Positions 1-8,622 of a stretch of DNA of 64,000 nucleotides are shown in pieces. The first letter of the stretch is position 1, and each line of letters opens with the position of its first letter. The stretch lies in NCBI RefSeq assembly GCF_000739375.1, contig NZ_CP006704.1:4278001-4342000 (forward strand), given 5' to 3'. This DNA comes from Comamonas testosteroni TK102. Its GTDB lineage: Bacteria; Pseudomonadota; Gammaproteobacteria; Burkholderiales; Burkholderiaceae_C. The notes under the pieces were generated by a model that did no database searches, had not been told where the DNA came from, and saw only the letters and a program-made list of their open reading frames with translations. Made by a program: the position numbers and the translations under genes.

Positions 1-1
1 C

Positions 2-1591
2 AGCGGCCTTTACGTCGTGCCCAGCCCCTATACCACCCGCTCGGGCATGGGGCTGCGCTTTCACCATCTGCCCGAAGGCCGCTTTGACAGCGGCGCCAGC
101 CGCATCAACCGCGTCGAGGCACAGACCATTGCGCGCGCCATCATGCAGCACGCACTGCAGTCGCCACAGCTCAGCCTGGGCGTGGCCGCTTTCTCGCTGC
201 AGCAGAAAGTCGCCATCCAGGACGAGCTGGAACTGCTGCGTCGCCAGCAACCCGAGGCCGAGTCCTTTTTTGTTGCCCATCCCAACGAACCCTTTTTCAT
301 CAAGAACCTGGAAAACGTGCAGGGCGACGAGCGCGATGTGATCTTCATTTCTGTGGCCTATGCGCGCAACGCGCAGGGCTATCTGCCAATGCGCTTCGGC
401 CCGGTGAGCGCCGATGGAGGCGAGCGCCGGCTGAACGTGCTGATCTCGCGCGCCAAGCAGCGCTGTGAGGTGTTTTCATCCATCACCTCCGACGACATCG
501 ATCTGGAACGCGGCAAAGGCAAGGGCGTGGCTGCGCTCAAGGTATTCCTGCAATACGCGGCCACAGGCCAGCTGGCCCTGGCCAGTGTCAGCGGACGCGA
601 TCTGGAGTCGCCGCTTGAAGAAGATGTGTACGAAGCGCTGACGGCCCAGGGTCTGCAGCTGCAGACGCAGATCGGCATTGCGGGCTTTTTCATCGACCTG
701 GCCGTGGTCGACCCCGAGCAGCCAGGGCGCTATCTGCTCGGCATCGAGTGCGACGGCATGAGCTATCACCACAGCCGCAGCGCGCGCGACCGTGACCGCT
801 TGCGCCAGTCGGTGCTGGAGAGCCAGGGCTGGACACTGCTGCGCATCTGGGGCTGCGACTGGTTCCGCCAGCCGCGCGCCCAGACCGAGCGCGTGCTGGC
901 TGCCGTCGAAGCGGCCAGACAATCCAGGGATTTTGCAGAAAATCAGCCTCCATCCCTTATGCACCAATCGCGGGCTGCTTCAGAAGTCATAGAGCGTGCA
1001 GCACTGTCTGATGCCGGCAGCGCCGACACCGAGCCGGTCGCAGTCCCTGACGACAGCCTTTATCAGGAAGCCCGCTTTGCCGTTCCGCCCGGAGAGCTGC
1101 ATCAGCAATCCACCACGCAGCTGGCTCAGCTGATGCGCCGCGCGGTGGAGCTGGAAGGACCGATTCATTTTGACGAGCTGGTCACCCGCATGCGTACGCT
1201 CTGGGGTCTGCAACGCGCCGGCAGCCGTGTGCGCGATGCGCTGGAGCAGGCGCGGCAATCGCTGCTGGCCGATGAGGCGCTGGCCGTCGATGGGGAGTTT
1301 CTCGACCTGCCGGGGCGAGCGGTGCGGGTGCGCAATCGCGCCGAGGTCGGCTCGGCCAATCTGCGCCGCATCGACTGCCTGCCGCCAGCCGAGATCCGTG
1401 CAGCGATTGCCCAGGCCCTCAGATCCAGCCTGGGTGGCCAGCGCGACGAGTTGCCCGCCGCCGTGGCCCGGCTGCTGGGCCTGAGCGCCGTTACTGCGCC
1501 CGTGCGCGAGCTGGTGCTGACGCAGCTCGATGCACTGCATGGCAGCGGCGCCGTGGCATTCAACGGAACGCTGTACCGGCTGCCGGCCTGA
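2..1591 (+). CDS. DUF4011/DUF3320-type superfamily I helicase with Vsr-like nuclease domain (3' part)
   Basis: The reading frame is open from the left edge, so the true start lies outside the window. The first ~190 residues are the C-terminal end of a superfamily I helicase core, with a UvrD/DNA2-like motif around VLISRAKQR. Next comes a Vsr/MTES_1575-type PD-(D/E)XK nuclease fold, with FIDLAVVD near 686-710 and the acidic pair in GIECDG near 739-756. The last ~200 residues are a DUF3320 domain starting around TQLAQLMRRAVEL. This domain order is typical of large DUF4011-helicase-nuclease proteins, some of which have been listed as candidate antiphage genes; a role in defence or repair is inference. 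A stretch at 935-980, between the nuclease and DUF3320, resembles a dispersed intergenic repeat seen elsewhere in this window. A strong terminator follows the stop. Confidence 0.85.
   Translation, partial: SGLYVVPSPYTTRSGMGLRFHHLPEGRFDSGASRINRVEAQTIARAIMQHALQSPQLSLGVAAFSLQQKVAIQDELELLRRQQPEAESFFVAHPNEPFFIKNLENVQGDERDVIFISVAYARNAQGYLPMRFGPVSADGGERRLNVLISRAKQRCEVFSSITSDDIDLERGKGKGVAALKVFLQYAATGQLALASVSGRDLESPLEEDVYEALTAQGLQLQTQIGIAGFFIDLAVVDPEQPGRYLLGIECDGMSYHHSRSARDRDRLRQSVLESQGWTLLRIWGCDWFRQPRAQTERVLAAVEAARQSRDFAENQPPSLMHQSRAASEVIERAALSDAGSADTEPVAVPDDSLYQEARFAVPPGELHQQSTTQLAQLMRRAVELEGPIHFDELVTRMRTLWGLQRAGSRVRDALEQARQSLLADEALAVDGEFLDLPGRAVRVRNRAEVGSANLRRIDCLPPAEIRAAIAQALRSSLGGQRDELPAAVARLLGLSAVTAPVRELVLTQLDALHGSGAVAFNGTLYRLPA
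935..980 (-). repeat. Copy of dispersed ~45-bp palindromic element inside the helicase gene
   Basis: Read on the minus strand, this stretch aligns with the elements at 22116-22160, 30243-30287 and 61348-61388. It shares the AGC start, a GCG core, a GCATRAG-like centre and a GGCTGATTT tail. It is translated in frame as part of the linker between the nuclease and DUF3320 domains. Alignment was by eye. Confidence 0.45.
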
Positions 1592-1610
1592 GTCCTGGGC
1601 CAGCCTCGAA

Positions 1611-1639
1611 AACGCCCTGAAGCAGTTCAGGGCGTTTTT
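1611..1639 (+). terminator. Rho-independent terminator of the helicase gene
   Basis: A perfect 11-bp stem (AACGCCCTGAA with TTCAGGGCGTT) closes a 4-nt GCAG loop and is followed by a run of T. It begins 20 bp after the helicase stop codon. Confidence 0.85.
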
Positions 1640-1679
1640 CGTTTCGCAGCGCCGCCTCTGGCCGCCCGGCACATTCCTG

Positions 1680-2189
1680 TCAGTGCTCGTCGCTGACCTT
1701 GTGGTCTTCGCTCTTGGCCTGCTGCATCGCTTCAGGCTCCAGCTCTTCCGCCGAGCGGTTCAGGTGCACGAACACGCCCCATCCCGCGAGCAGGACGCCC
1801 ACGGAAACCAGCAAGGCTGCAGGGTAGAGCAATTGCTCAGGCGTCTCCTGTGCCTTGAAGGTCGCCACCAGGCCCTCGATCGCCAAGGCCACCACCAGCA
1901 CCACCATGAAACGTGACAGAAAGCGGCGCACCCGCGTCGGCCCGCTGATATGGGCCTCGCGCACCACTTCCTCCTCCACCATGGTCTGCGAGATCTGCAA
2001 TGCCACCACGCCCGAGGCCAGAATTCCCAGCGCCTCCACCGCATGCAGCGTGGACTCCGGCTGCAAGCCTCCCACGATGACGCCCCAGGCCTTGGTCACG
2101 GCAATCCACACCAGGCTCAGCGCAGCAAAACCGAACAGCAGGGCAATCAGGGAATGGGTGACGGCGTAAATCAGGTGAACAAGCTTCAT
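1680..2189 (-). CDS. Small integral membrane protein of unknown function
   Basis: The product has 169 residues. The chosen ATG at 2189 is preceded by a clear GGAGG ribosome-binding site; the longer open frame upstream lacks one. Three hydrophobic helices can be seen: near residues 8-32, a weaker stretch about 45-65 within ALGILASGVVALQ, and a pair around 93-110 and 122-142. The C-terminus is acidic (EELEPEAMQQ) and likely cytoplasmic. I do not recognise a family with a defined function. It is a single gene, transcribed towards the helicase terminator, and divergent from the HipB-like regulator. Confidence 0.75.
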   Translation of the reverse strand: MKLVHLIYAVTHSLIALLFGFAALSLVWIAVTKAWGVIVGGLQPESTLHAVEALGILASGVVALQISQTMVEEEVVREAHISGPTRVRRFLSRFMVVLVVALAIEGLVATFKAQETPEQLLYPAALLVSVGVLLAGWGVFVHLNRSAEELEPEAMQQAKSEDHKVSDEH

Positions 2190-2377
2190 GGTGCAACCTC
2201 CGGATATGCCGCCAATGCTCGCAGACCTCGGGTGGGCGCCCCGTAGGACAGACATGGAACAGGTCCGCGCTACGTACCCGGCACGCCCGTCGCGAACACT
2301 CTTGCTGCTGGTCATCGGTTACAGGCCAGCACCCGGTTTTGCTCATTTCGAGCGCCAAATCGAAATACCATTGCGCA

Positions 2378-2848
2378 ATGCCCCGCCAGAACACCAGTCC
2401 CGCAGACTTTCCGCCAGCCATCCTGGCACAGATCGAAGAACTTGCCCAAGGCATCGCGGCGCAGCGCAAGCAACGGGGCGAAACACAGGCTCAGTGGGCG
2501 GCCAAGCTCGGCATCTCCCAACCGACCATGGCGCGCATTGAGCGCGGCGACCCCTCCGTGGCCATGGCAACCTATGTGTCCTGCCTGTGGCAGCTCAACC
2601 CTGCGCTGGATCTGACCCGGCTGCTCGCCCCGGCGGCAACGCAGGCCAAGACGCCAGCACTGGCACCGGCATGCCGTGTGGAGCCGCCCAGCCTCGACAG
2701 GAAAAGAAATGCCGTGCCAAAGAAGGCGAAACCCGCCGCCGAGCCTGTCATCAAGACCGTGAACCACGATGAGCAGCAGGCGCAGATCGAGCGCAATTTT
2801 GCGGCCGCCAAGGCTGCTCTGGATTTCTTCAAGAGCCCTCTGTTCTGA
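2378..2848 (+). CDS. XRE/HipB-like helix-turn-helix regulator without a HipA partner
   Basis: The product has about 156 residues from the ATG at 2378; a TTG at 2339 would add 13 residues. Residues ~10-75 form an XRE-family helix-turn-helix, including TQAQWAAKLGISQPTMARIE, the arrangement typical of HipB antitoxins and short phage-like repressors. The rest is a proline/alanine/lysine-rich tail ending in a predicted helix (QIERNFAAAKAALDFF). HipB-type genes usually sit directly before a hipA kinase gene, but the next gene is a convergent AraC-type regulator, so the partner is absent here. It may be a solitary regulator or the remnant of a toxin-antitoxin pair. Confidence 0.75.
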   Translation: MPRQNTSPADFPPAILAQIEELAQGIAAQRKQRGETQAQWAAKLGISQPTMARIERGDPSVAMATYVSCLWQLNPALDLTRLLAPAATQAKTPALAPACRVEPPSLDRKRNAVPKKAKPAAEPVIKTVNHDEQQAQIERNFAAAKAALDFFKSPLF

Positions 2849-2899
2849 TCGGCTGGCCGAAAAACAGGCTGCTTCCGACAACAGGATGCCGCAAGCCCA

Positions 2900-3922
2900 T
2901 CAGTCTCCGAACCGCTCCCGATAGGCCACGGGTGTGATGCCCAGCTTGCGCACGAACAGATGCCGCAGCGCCTGCTCTGAGCCGAGGCCGACCTTGGCGG
3001 CCACGGTCTTGAGCGGCAGGGAGCCCAGATTCTCCAGCAACTGCTTGGCCCGCTCCAGGCGGGCGTTTTCCACAAAGCTGCTGGGGCTGAAACCGGTCTC
3101 CTGCTGAAAGACGCGGCGAAAGTTGCGCTCGCTCATCGCCGCCTTGTCCGCCAGCAGCGCCAGCGGCATGGGCTGGTCCAGATGCTCCAGCACCCACTGC
3201 TGGGCGGCCTGCACGGCGCTGTGCTGCGTGGCCTGTGCGGCCAGGGATACGCTGAATTGCGACTGACCGCCGGGCCGCTTGAGATACATGACCAGATCGC
3301 GCGCCACCTGCAGTGCCAGTGCATGGCCGAAGTCATGCTCCACCACCGCCAGCGCCAGATCGATACCGGCAGTGACGCCGGCCGAAGTCCAGAGCTGGCG
3401 CATGCCGTCGCTGTCCTTGATTTCGTCGCACACATAGATCGCATCGGCATCCACCTGCACCCGTGGATAACGCTGGGCAAGCGCCCCGGCCACACTCCAG
3501 TGCGTGGCCGCGCGGCGGTCATCGAGCAGACCAGCAGCGGCCAGGAAAAAGCTGCCGCTGCACAGCGCAATCATGCGCCCGACCCCTGGCGCCACCCGCG
3601 CCACCCAGTCCACCAGCTCGGGCGAGGCCGCCAGCACCTGCTCGATATGGCGCGCCCCCACCAGCAGCACCGTGCACCCCGTGCCCTCGGCCTCGACCTG
3701 CGCCAGGGTATGGCTGGCCTGCAAGCCCATCAAGGTGTCCGAGGGCACCAGACCAGCCTGTGACGCCACCACCCGCACCATATATCCGTCAGGCAGGCCT
3801 TTGTGCCGCAGATGCACATTGGCATAGTCAAACACGGACATGGGACCAATGGCTTCCAGCGCCTTGAAGCCGGGGTAGACAACCAGATCGACGCGGTGGG
3901 CGCCGGCGTGATGGTGTTCCAT
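2900..3922 (-). CDS. GlxA family transcriptional regulator (DJ-1/PfpI domain plus AraC helix-turn-helix)
   Basis: The product has 340 residues from the ATG at 3922; a longer frame extends to 4012 but adds a cysteine-rich stretch with no family character. Residues ~8-195 form a DJ-1/PfpI amidotransferase-like domain with the conserved ALCSGSFFLAAAGLL nucleophile-elbow region. Residues ~225-335 carry the paired AraC helix-turn-helix motifs (LADKAAMSERNFRRVFQQETG and an ARLERAKQLLENLG helix). GlxA-type proteins typically activate catabolic genes for nitrogenous compounds such as choline, carnitine or arginine. No target is evident nearby, so its ligand is unknown. Confidence 0.88.
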   Translation of the reverse strand: MEHHHAGAHRVDLVVYPGFKALEAIGPMSVFDYANVHLRHKGLPDGYMVRVVASQAGLVPSDTLMGLQASHTLAQVEAEGTGCTVLLVGARHIEQVLAASPELVDWVARVAPGVGRMIALCSGSFFLAAAGLLDDRRAATHWSVAGALAQRYPRVQVDADAIYVCDEIKDSDGMRQLWTSAGVTAGIDLALAVVEHDFGHALALQVARDLVMYLKRPGGQSQFSVSLAAQATQHSAVQAAQQWVLEHLDQPMPLALLADKAAMSERNFRRVFQQETGFSPSSFVENARLERAKQLLENLGSLPLKTVAAKVGLGSEQALRHLFVRKLGITPVAYRERFGD

Positions 3923-4071
3923 ACAAAAATCAGAGCAGTTCGAGCATATAAAACCAGCACTGCAGGCACTCGCAGCGCACAAGCCTCGACTATACGCAAG
4001 CCCTCTCGGCACCTCGGAGCGGCCGCCTCATCCACTGCTAAAGTCCGGGGCTTCTACCCCTTTGCCCGCCC

Positions 4072-4890
4072 ATGATTCCTGGACCACTTTTCACCCTGCC
4101 CATGCTGTTGCTGCTGCTCGCCCCCCTGGTGGCAGCCGGCCTGAGCCTGTGGCTGCTGCTGCACGGGCTGTTCTGGTGGCAGCGCCATAGGCGCACACCC
4201 GCCTCCGGGCGCCCGCCGTTCTGGCACTGGCCCGTCGTGATGGTGGCGATACTGGCCCTGGCCGGCGACCTCTGGGGCCTGGTGCTGGCACGCAAGCTGG
4301 TGCAGATTGAAGAGGCCGTGACGCTGCGGGCCCACTATCGCGAGAGCCGACAGCGCTTTGTGCTGCCCGAGGACTTCCGCTATGGCGAGCAGCTATTCCC
4401 CAAAGGCACCCTGATCAATCGCTACGACGCCTTTGACAACGGCGAGCGCCAGCGCCCGCTTGGTCTGCGAGGACTGAGCGCGGCGCGCTTCGCGCAGCCG
4501 GTGCCAATCGCAGGTGCCTGGGTCAGCGCCATCGGCAACCAAACGGTGGAACTGGCCCGCGACCAGCGCCTCGGCCCGGTGTTCCACTTCGATCCCAATG
4601 CCGAGCAGGGGTATGGTGACTGGGTCATCGACCCGAAGCGACCTTATCTGGAATGCCGCGAGGGCGATATCGCCAGCCTGCATGTGCCCTTGATCGACTA
4701 TGACATCCAGGCCGAGTTTCTGGTCGGAGCCCCCGATGGCCCCGAGGCACGCTACCGCCCCAGTCAATGGGGGTTCATAGACTGCCAAGCGGGCAAGCCC
4801 GCGATTGAGGTGCAGCCGGCCTATGATGGCCCGGCACCTCCAGGCGCACAACTGCCGGTATGGGGCACGCTGATACCGAATGAGGATTGA
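4072..4890 (+). CDS. Hypothetical protein with two N-terminal membrane helices
   Basis: The product has 272 residues. Two hydrophobic helices (about residues 5-35 and 45-72) are separated by a basic loop (WQRHRRTPASGR). They are followed by a ~200-residue soluble domain with alternating charged and hydrophobic residues (RFVLPEDFRYGEQLFPKG, YLECREGDIASLHVP). The single-gene context, between a divergent GlxA-type regulator and an empty stretch, gives no functional hint. I do not recognise a family. Codon use is like that of the neighbours, so it looks like a real gene. Confidence 0.7.
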   Translation: MIPGPLFTLPMLLLLLAPLVAAGLSLWLLLHGLFWWQRHRRTPASGRPPFWHWPVVMVAILALAGDLWGLVLARKLVQIEEAVTLRAHYRESRQRFVLPEDFRYGEQLFPKGTLINRYDAFDNGERQRPLGLRGLSAARFAQPVPIAGAWVSAIGNQTVELARDQRLGPVFHFDPNAEQGYGDWVIDPKRPYLECREGDIASLHVPLIDYDIQAEFLVGAPDGPEARYRPSQWGFIDCQAGKPAIEVQPAYDGPAPPGAQLPVWGTLIPNED

Positions 4891-5327
4891 GCTGGCGACG
4901 CCAGGCTCGCCGGTGCTCTCTGCGTGGCGCGGGATGCTCCGACTTGGGTGTGGCGACCAGACCTCCCCAGATCATTGGCGCGCCTTGCCGCTCCGGCCTC
5001 TCCATTCGCCTGGGACGAGGCAAACCGCAGGCTGCCAAGGTGGATGCGAGCCACTTTGCAGGGGCAGTTGACTCGCGCTCCACGACGACGGTCAACGCGC
5101 CATAAGTCTTGCGAACAACTGCCCGGCGCCAAAATTGCAGCGACCGGATGGGAGGACAACGACCTGTTAAGGCTGCTTGAATTTTTCCAGTCTGTGACTG
5201 CCATGCGGCGATTGTTGCCTGTCGTAGCGAAGTCCTGACCTCACGGTGTCGGTCATATTGCAGACACCCAGGCAACCGATATGGGGCTCAATCTGAGCTT
5301 GCGAGGGTAGGCTAATGCCATCTGCTA
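4891..5327. other. Intergenic stretch without a recognisable gene
   Basis: Overlapping open frames on both strands (for example 4775-5275 minus) have no start signals or family resemblance. Base composition drops towards 5300. It may hold decayed coding sequence, but I can support no feature here. Confidence 0.5.
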
Positions 5328-5945
5328 CTAGGGTCGATACATGCGGAACTTCTGCTCATCGCCAATCGAGAAATAGTCTGCCGGGCCCCCCGCGCGGAGA
5401 ATCACCCCGGAACTGGCCGTGTCGAACACTCCGTCCTTGAGCAGCCGACGATCGATGTAGACCTTTACCACCTCCCCAAGCACGAGCCAGGACGGAATCG
5501 ACTCATGGCTGGCGGTACGCAACTGGTGGATGTCGGTCAACCGGCATTCGAAACTCACCGGGCTCTGTGCCACTCTTGGCACCCGTATCAGTTCCGAATC
5601 CACGGCTTCCAGCCCTGCCAGCTCGAACTCATTCACCTCCGCAGGGACGGCGGCACAGGTCTGGTTCATGGCATTGGCTAGCTCACGCGTGGCCAGATTC
5701 CACGCGAACTCGCCAGTCTCCTGGATATTGCGCACCGTGTCTTTCCAGCCGATGCTGGAGAAGCCGATGATGGGAGGGACGTAGTTGAAGGCGTTAAAGA
5801 AGCTGTAGGGTGCCAGATTGACCTGCCCGCTCGCGCCCTTGCTCGAAATCCATCCTATGGGCCGCGGGCCGACGATGGCGTTGAAGGGATCATGTGGCAG
5901 TCCGTGCCCTTTGCGGGGCTCATAGGTATGCGAGTCAGTTTTCAT
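5328..5945 (-). CDS. Flavin reductase family protein (FMN-binding split barrel)
   Basis: The product has 205 residues from the ATG at 5945 (KTDSHTYEPRKGHGLPHDPF), the start usual for this family; an upstream ATG at 5996 is possible. The conserved NAIVGPRPIGWISS, NLAPYSFFNAFNYVPP and GEFAWNLATRELANAMN segments are typical of the flavin reductase/DIM6-NTAB family, which binds FMN and either reduces it for a monooxygenase or acts as an oxidoreductase itself. No partner monooxygenase is adjacent, so its substrate is open. It forms a single-gene unit. Confidence 0.85.
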   Translation of the reverse strand: MKTDSHTYEPRKGHGLPHDPFNAIVGPRPIGWISSKGASGQVNLAPYSFFNAFNYVPPIIGFSSIGWKDTVRNIQETGEFAWNLATRELANAMNQTCAAVPAEVNEFELAGLEAVDSELIRVPRVAQSPVSFECRLTDIHQLRTASHESIPSWLVLGEVVKVYIDRRLLKDGVFDTASSGVILRAGGPADYFSIGDEQKFRMYRP

Positions 5946-6249
5946 CGCTGGTGGTTCTAGCGTCTGGCCTGTCGGGAAGTGCCCCATTGCATTCATGGGC
6001 GATAGTGCAAGTCTAACGGTGCGCTGGAGGAGATCGGGCTGTTCGGGACTGCACCAAGCATGGGGTCCAACCCATCGCTATAGCCGTCTCGCACTGGTGA
6101 TGTGCTCGCGCCTCAGGACAAACGATGAGCGCCTGATTCTGCGCAGAAAAGCCGTGCTTTGAAGCGGGAGAGCAGCGCCTATCCCGAGCAAGCAGTCGCT
6201 CCTGCGGCTGCACGTGGCAGTCTACCCAGCTCCAGCCAGCTTTCTTTGA
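5946..6249. other. Intergenic stretch without a recognisable gene
   Basis: About 300 bp between two minus-strand genes. The short open frames found here have no ribosome-binding sites or family features. It should hold the promoter of the flavin reductase-like gene, but I cannot place one with confidence. Confidence 0.5.
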
Positions 6250-6969
6250 CTACAGACCGGTTGGAAAGTGCACGCCAGCGCGCTGAGCCGCCTGCACGAT
6301 GTGCGCTGCCATGGCCTGCTGTGCCAGCTCCGGCCGGCCCTGGGCCAGACCATCGATGATGGCCGCATGCTCCTCGCAGGTTGCATGGCGCGCACCACGC
6401 TTGTAGAACGGCAGGCGCTGGCTCTCTTGCATGACTTCGCCGCTGCCGCGCAGCACGTCTGCAATCGCGTGATTGCCCGAGATGGTGGCGATCTGCATGT
6501 GGAAATCGAAATCCAGGTGGCTGGCCTGCAGGAAGTCCGAGGCATCTATGCATTGCTGCATGCCCTGCAGATTGGCCTGCAGCAGCGTCAGGTCTTCAGG
6601 CTGCACCACCAGGGCCGCAAGGCGCGCCGCAAATCCTTCCAACGCGAAGCGCAACTGATAAACATCGGTGAGCGCATGCGAATCGGCAAAGCGCCAGGCT
6701 TCGCTGGCTGGCGCCTCGGGTGCCTCGGTCACATACATGCCCTTGCCGGGCCTCGCTACGACCAGCCCCAGCCCCTGAAGCGTGGACAAGGCCTCGCGCA
6801 ATGACGTCCGGCTGATGCCCAGCTGTTCCGATAGATCGCGCTGCGAGGGTAGAAGCGAGCCCACCGGATAGGTGCCGGCTTCGATCCAGTCCCGGATCAA
6901 GCGGGCGGCTTGGCTGGCAACGGCGACATTGGAGGAGACAGAAGGTTCCATTCGGAGGTAATCGTACAT
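6250..6969 (-). CDS. FadR-subfamily GntR transcriptional regulator, likely for the ureide/carboxylate genes upstream
   Basis: The product has 239 residues. The N-terminal winged helix spans residues ~18-85 (LLPSQRDLSEQLGISRTSLR, GLGLVVARPGKGMYV), and an all-helical FCD ligand domain fills the rest. The FCD domain has the typical metal-binding pattern, with the acidic residues of LDFDFHMQI and the later histidine-containing segments ARHATCEEHAAII and AMAAHIVQAA. An alternative start is the ATG at 6951. It is transcribed in the same direction as the MFS gene upstream of it. Two palindromes of FadR-operator form (TGGTATTACCA core) in the transporter/allA intergenic region are the likely binding sites. 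Confidence 0.88.
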   Translation of the reverse strand: MYDYLRMEPSVSSNVAVASQAARLIRDWIEAGTYPVGSLLPSQRDLSEQLGISRTSLREALSTLQGLGLVVARPGKGMYVTEAPEAPASEAWRFADSHALTDVYQLRFALEGFAARLAALVVQPEDLTLLQANLQGMQQCIDASDFLQASHLDFDFHMQIATISGNHAIADVLRGSGEVMQESQRLPFYKRGARHATCEEHAAIIDGLAQGRPELAQQAMAAHIVQAAQRAGVHFPTGL

Positions 6970-7094
6970 CGCAAAAAGGGGTTGCGCGCCATCTTAACGA
7001 CTGCGCAGCACATCCCGCCTCGAACACCGCCCCTGACACCGCTCCAGACCACACTACGGCAGTGCTTCCGGGCGGTGCCTGCCGCGATGCGAGG

Positions 7095-8429
7095 CTATTT
7101 GTTGACCAGCTTAGCCGGCACGGTATAGGTCAGAAAGGCGCCGAACAGCAGCACACCGGCCAGCACGAACATGGCCGCATTGGTGCTCTGAGTCGCATCC
7201 TTGATCAGGCCGATCATGTAAGGGCTGATGAAGCCAGCCAAATTGGCGAAGGAGTTGATCAGCGCAATGCCTGCTGCCGCCCCTGCACTGGACAGGATGG
7301 CCGTGGGCAGGCTCCAGAACAGCGGCGAAGTGGCAAGGCTGCCGCCCGCAGCCAGCGCCAGCGCCGCGAGGGACAGATAGACATTGCCGCTGAAAACGGC
7401 TGACAGCGTCAGCCCCAGCGCACCAACGCAGAACGGCACGATCAGATGCCAGCGGCGCTCGCGCATGCGGTCCGAGCTGCGGCTGACCAGGTTCATGGAC
7501 ACTACGGCCACCGAGAACGGCACGGCCGTCAGCAGGCCGATCTGGAAAGCGCCTTCCACGCCCGACTGGCGGATCAGCGAGGGCAGCCAGAAGGTCAGGC
7601 CGTACTGGCCCATCACCGTGCAAAAGCAGATCATGGCCATCTTGATGATGCGCGGATCGGCGAACAGCGCGCGCAGCGTCATGTGGCTGTCGGCCTTGCT
7701 GGCGTTCTCGCGGGCGATGTTGCGCTCGAGCAGCGTCTTTTCCGATTCACTGAGCCAGTTCGCACTGCGGATGTTGTTGTCCAGGTACCAGAGCACGGCC
7801 AGGCCCAGCAACAGCGAGGGAACGGCCTCGATCAGGAACAGCCACTGCCAGCCGCGCAGACCGGCCACCCCCTGCATCAGCTCCATGATGCCGCCCGACA
7901 GGGGCCCTCCCAGGATGCCCGAGACCGGAATCGCGCACATGAACAACGCCACCATGCGTGCGCGTCGGTACGACGGAAACCAGTAGGTCATGTACAGGAT
8001 CATGCCGGGGTAGAAGCCCGCCTCGGCCGCGCCCAGCAGGAAGCGCAGTACATAGAACTGCGTGGGCGTGGTCACGAACATCATGGCTGCCGAGATCAGG
8101 CTCCACATGATCATGATGCGGGCAATTGTGGCCTTGGCGCCTATGCGGTGCATCAGCATGTTGCTCGGCACTTCGAAGAAGAAGTAGCCGATGAAGAACA
8201 ATCCTGCACCGAGGCCGTACATGGCCTCGCTGAACTGCAGGTCCGCCAGCATGTGCAGCTTGGCAAAGCCAACGTTGACACGGTCCAGGTAGGCCGCCAC
8301 GTAGCAGGCCATGATGAAGGGCAGCAGGCGCCAGGCGACCTTGCGGTAGACCGCGGCTTCTGCGGCGGTTTCGCCGGCCAGTGTTGCCGCCGGCGCAGCG
8401 GCGTCAGGGGTGGAGGAAAGGGATGACAT
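7095..8429 (-). CDS. MFS transporter of the anion:cation symporter type, likely allantoate/ureide or carboxylate uptake
   Basis: The product has 444 residues from the ATG at 8429, which has AAGGA upstream. Twelve membrane helices are evident. The motif YLDRVNVGFAKLHM near the first helix, then FFEVPSNMLMHRIGAK, are hallmarks of the ACS family (allantoate, phthalate, glucarate and tartrate transporters). The gene is divergent from ureidoglycolate lyase and shares a promoter region containing two palindromic operators. From this I infer a ureide or related carboxylate as substrate; the family alone cannot settle it. Confidence 0.88.
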   Translation of the reverse strand: MSSLSSTPDAAAPAATLAGETAAEAAVYRKVAWRLLPFIMACYVAAYLDRVNVGFAKLHMLADLQFSEAMYGLGAGLFFIGYFFFEVPSNMLMHRIGAKATIARIMIMWSLISAAMMFVTTPTQFYVLRFLLGAAEAGFYPGMILYMTYWFPSYRRARMVALFMCAIPVSGILGGPLSGGIMELMQGVAGLRGWQWLFLIEAVPSLLLGLAVLWYLDNNIRSANWLSESEKTLLERNIARENASKADSHMTLRALFADPRIIKMAMICFCTVMGQYGLTFWLPSLIRQSGVEGAFQIGLLTAVPFSVAVVSMNLVSRSSDRMRERRWHLIVPFCVGALGLTLSAVFSGNVYLSLAALALAAGGSLATSPLFWSLPTAILSSAGAAAGIALINSFANLAGFISPYMIGLIKDATQSTNAAMFVLAGVLLFGAFLTYTVPAKLVNK

Positions 8430-8459
8430 CTTGGATCCTTGTTGGCGGTGATTTTTGCA

Positions 8460-8474
8460 ACTGGTATTACCGGT
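8460..8474. promoter_or_regulatory. Operator-like palindrome 1 (FadR/GntR type)
   Basis: ACTGGTATTACCGGT is a near-perfect inverted repeat with one mismatch. It differs by one base from the perfect site at 8582-8596. It lies about 31 bp upstream of the MFS start, where a repressor would block transcription. Confidence 0.7.
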
Positions 8475-8581
8475 ATGAATTAACGATCGCAACCATAATC
8501 AAGATCAAGACATTACGCACTCGCAATTACCCTAGCCCGTCTTTCGAATTGCGATTTGACAAAGCCTCTGAGGCAAAACAT

Positions 8582-8596
8582 ACTGGTATTACCAGT
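8582..8596. promoter_or_regulatory. Operator-like palindrome 2 (FadR/GntR type)
   Basis: ACTGGTATTACCAGT is a perfect 15-bp inverted repeat around a central T, matching the TNGTNNNACNA core known for FadR-subfamily regulators. It lies 27 bp before the allA start and is repeated on the transporter side 122 bp away. Confidence 0.75.
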
Positions 8597-8622
8597 TAGA
8601 CCAACTCACACAACACCCTTTT

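Noticed and set aside
4775..5275. Minus-strand frame of 166 codons as a possible gene
   Set aside because: It overlaps the end of the hypothetical membrane protein gene, has no start signal and no family resemblance, and is arginine/proline-rich like other spurious frames.
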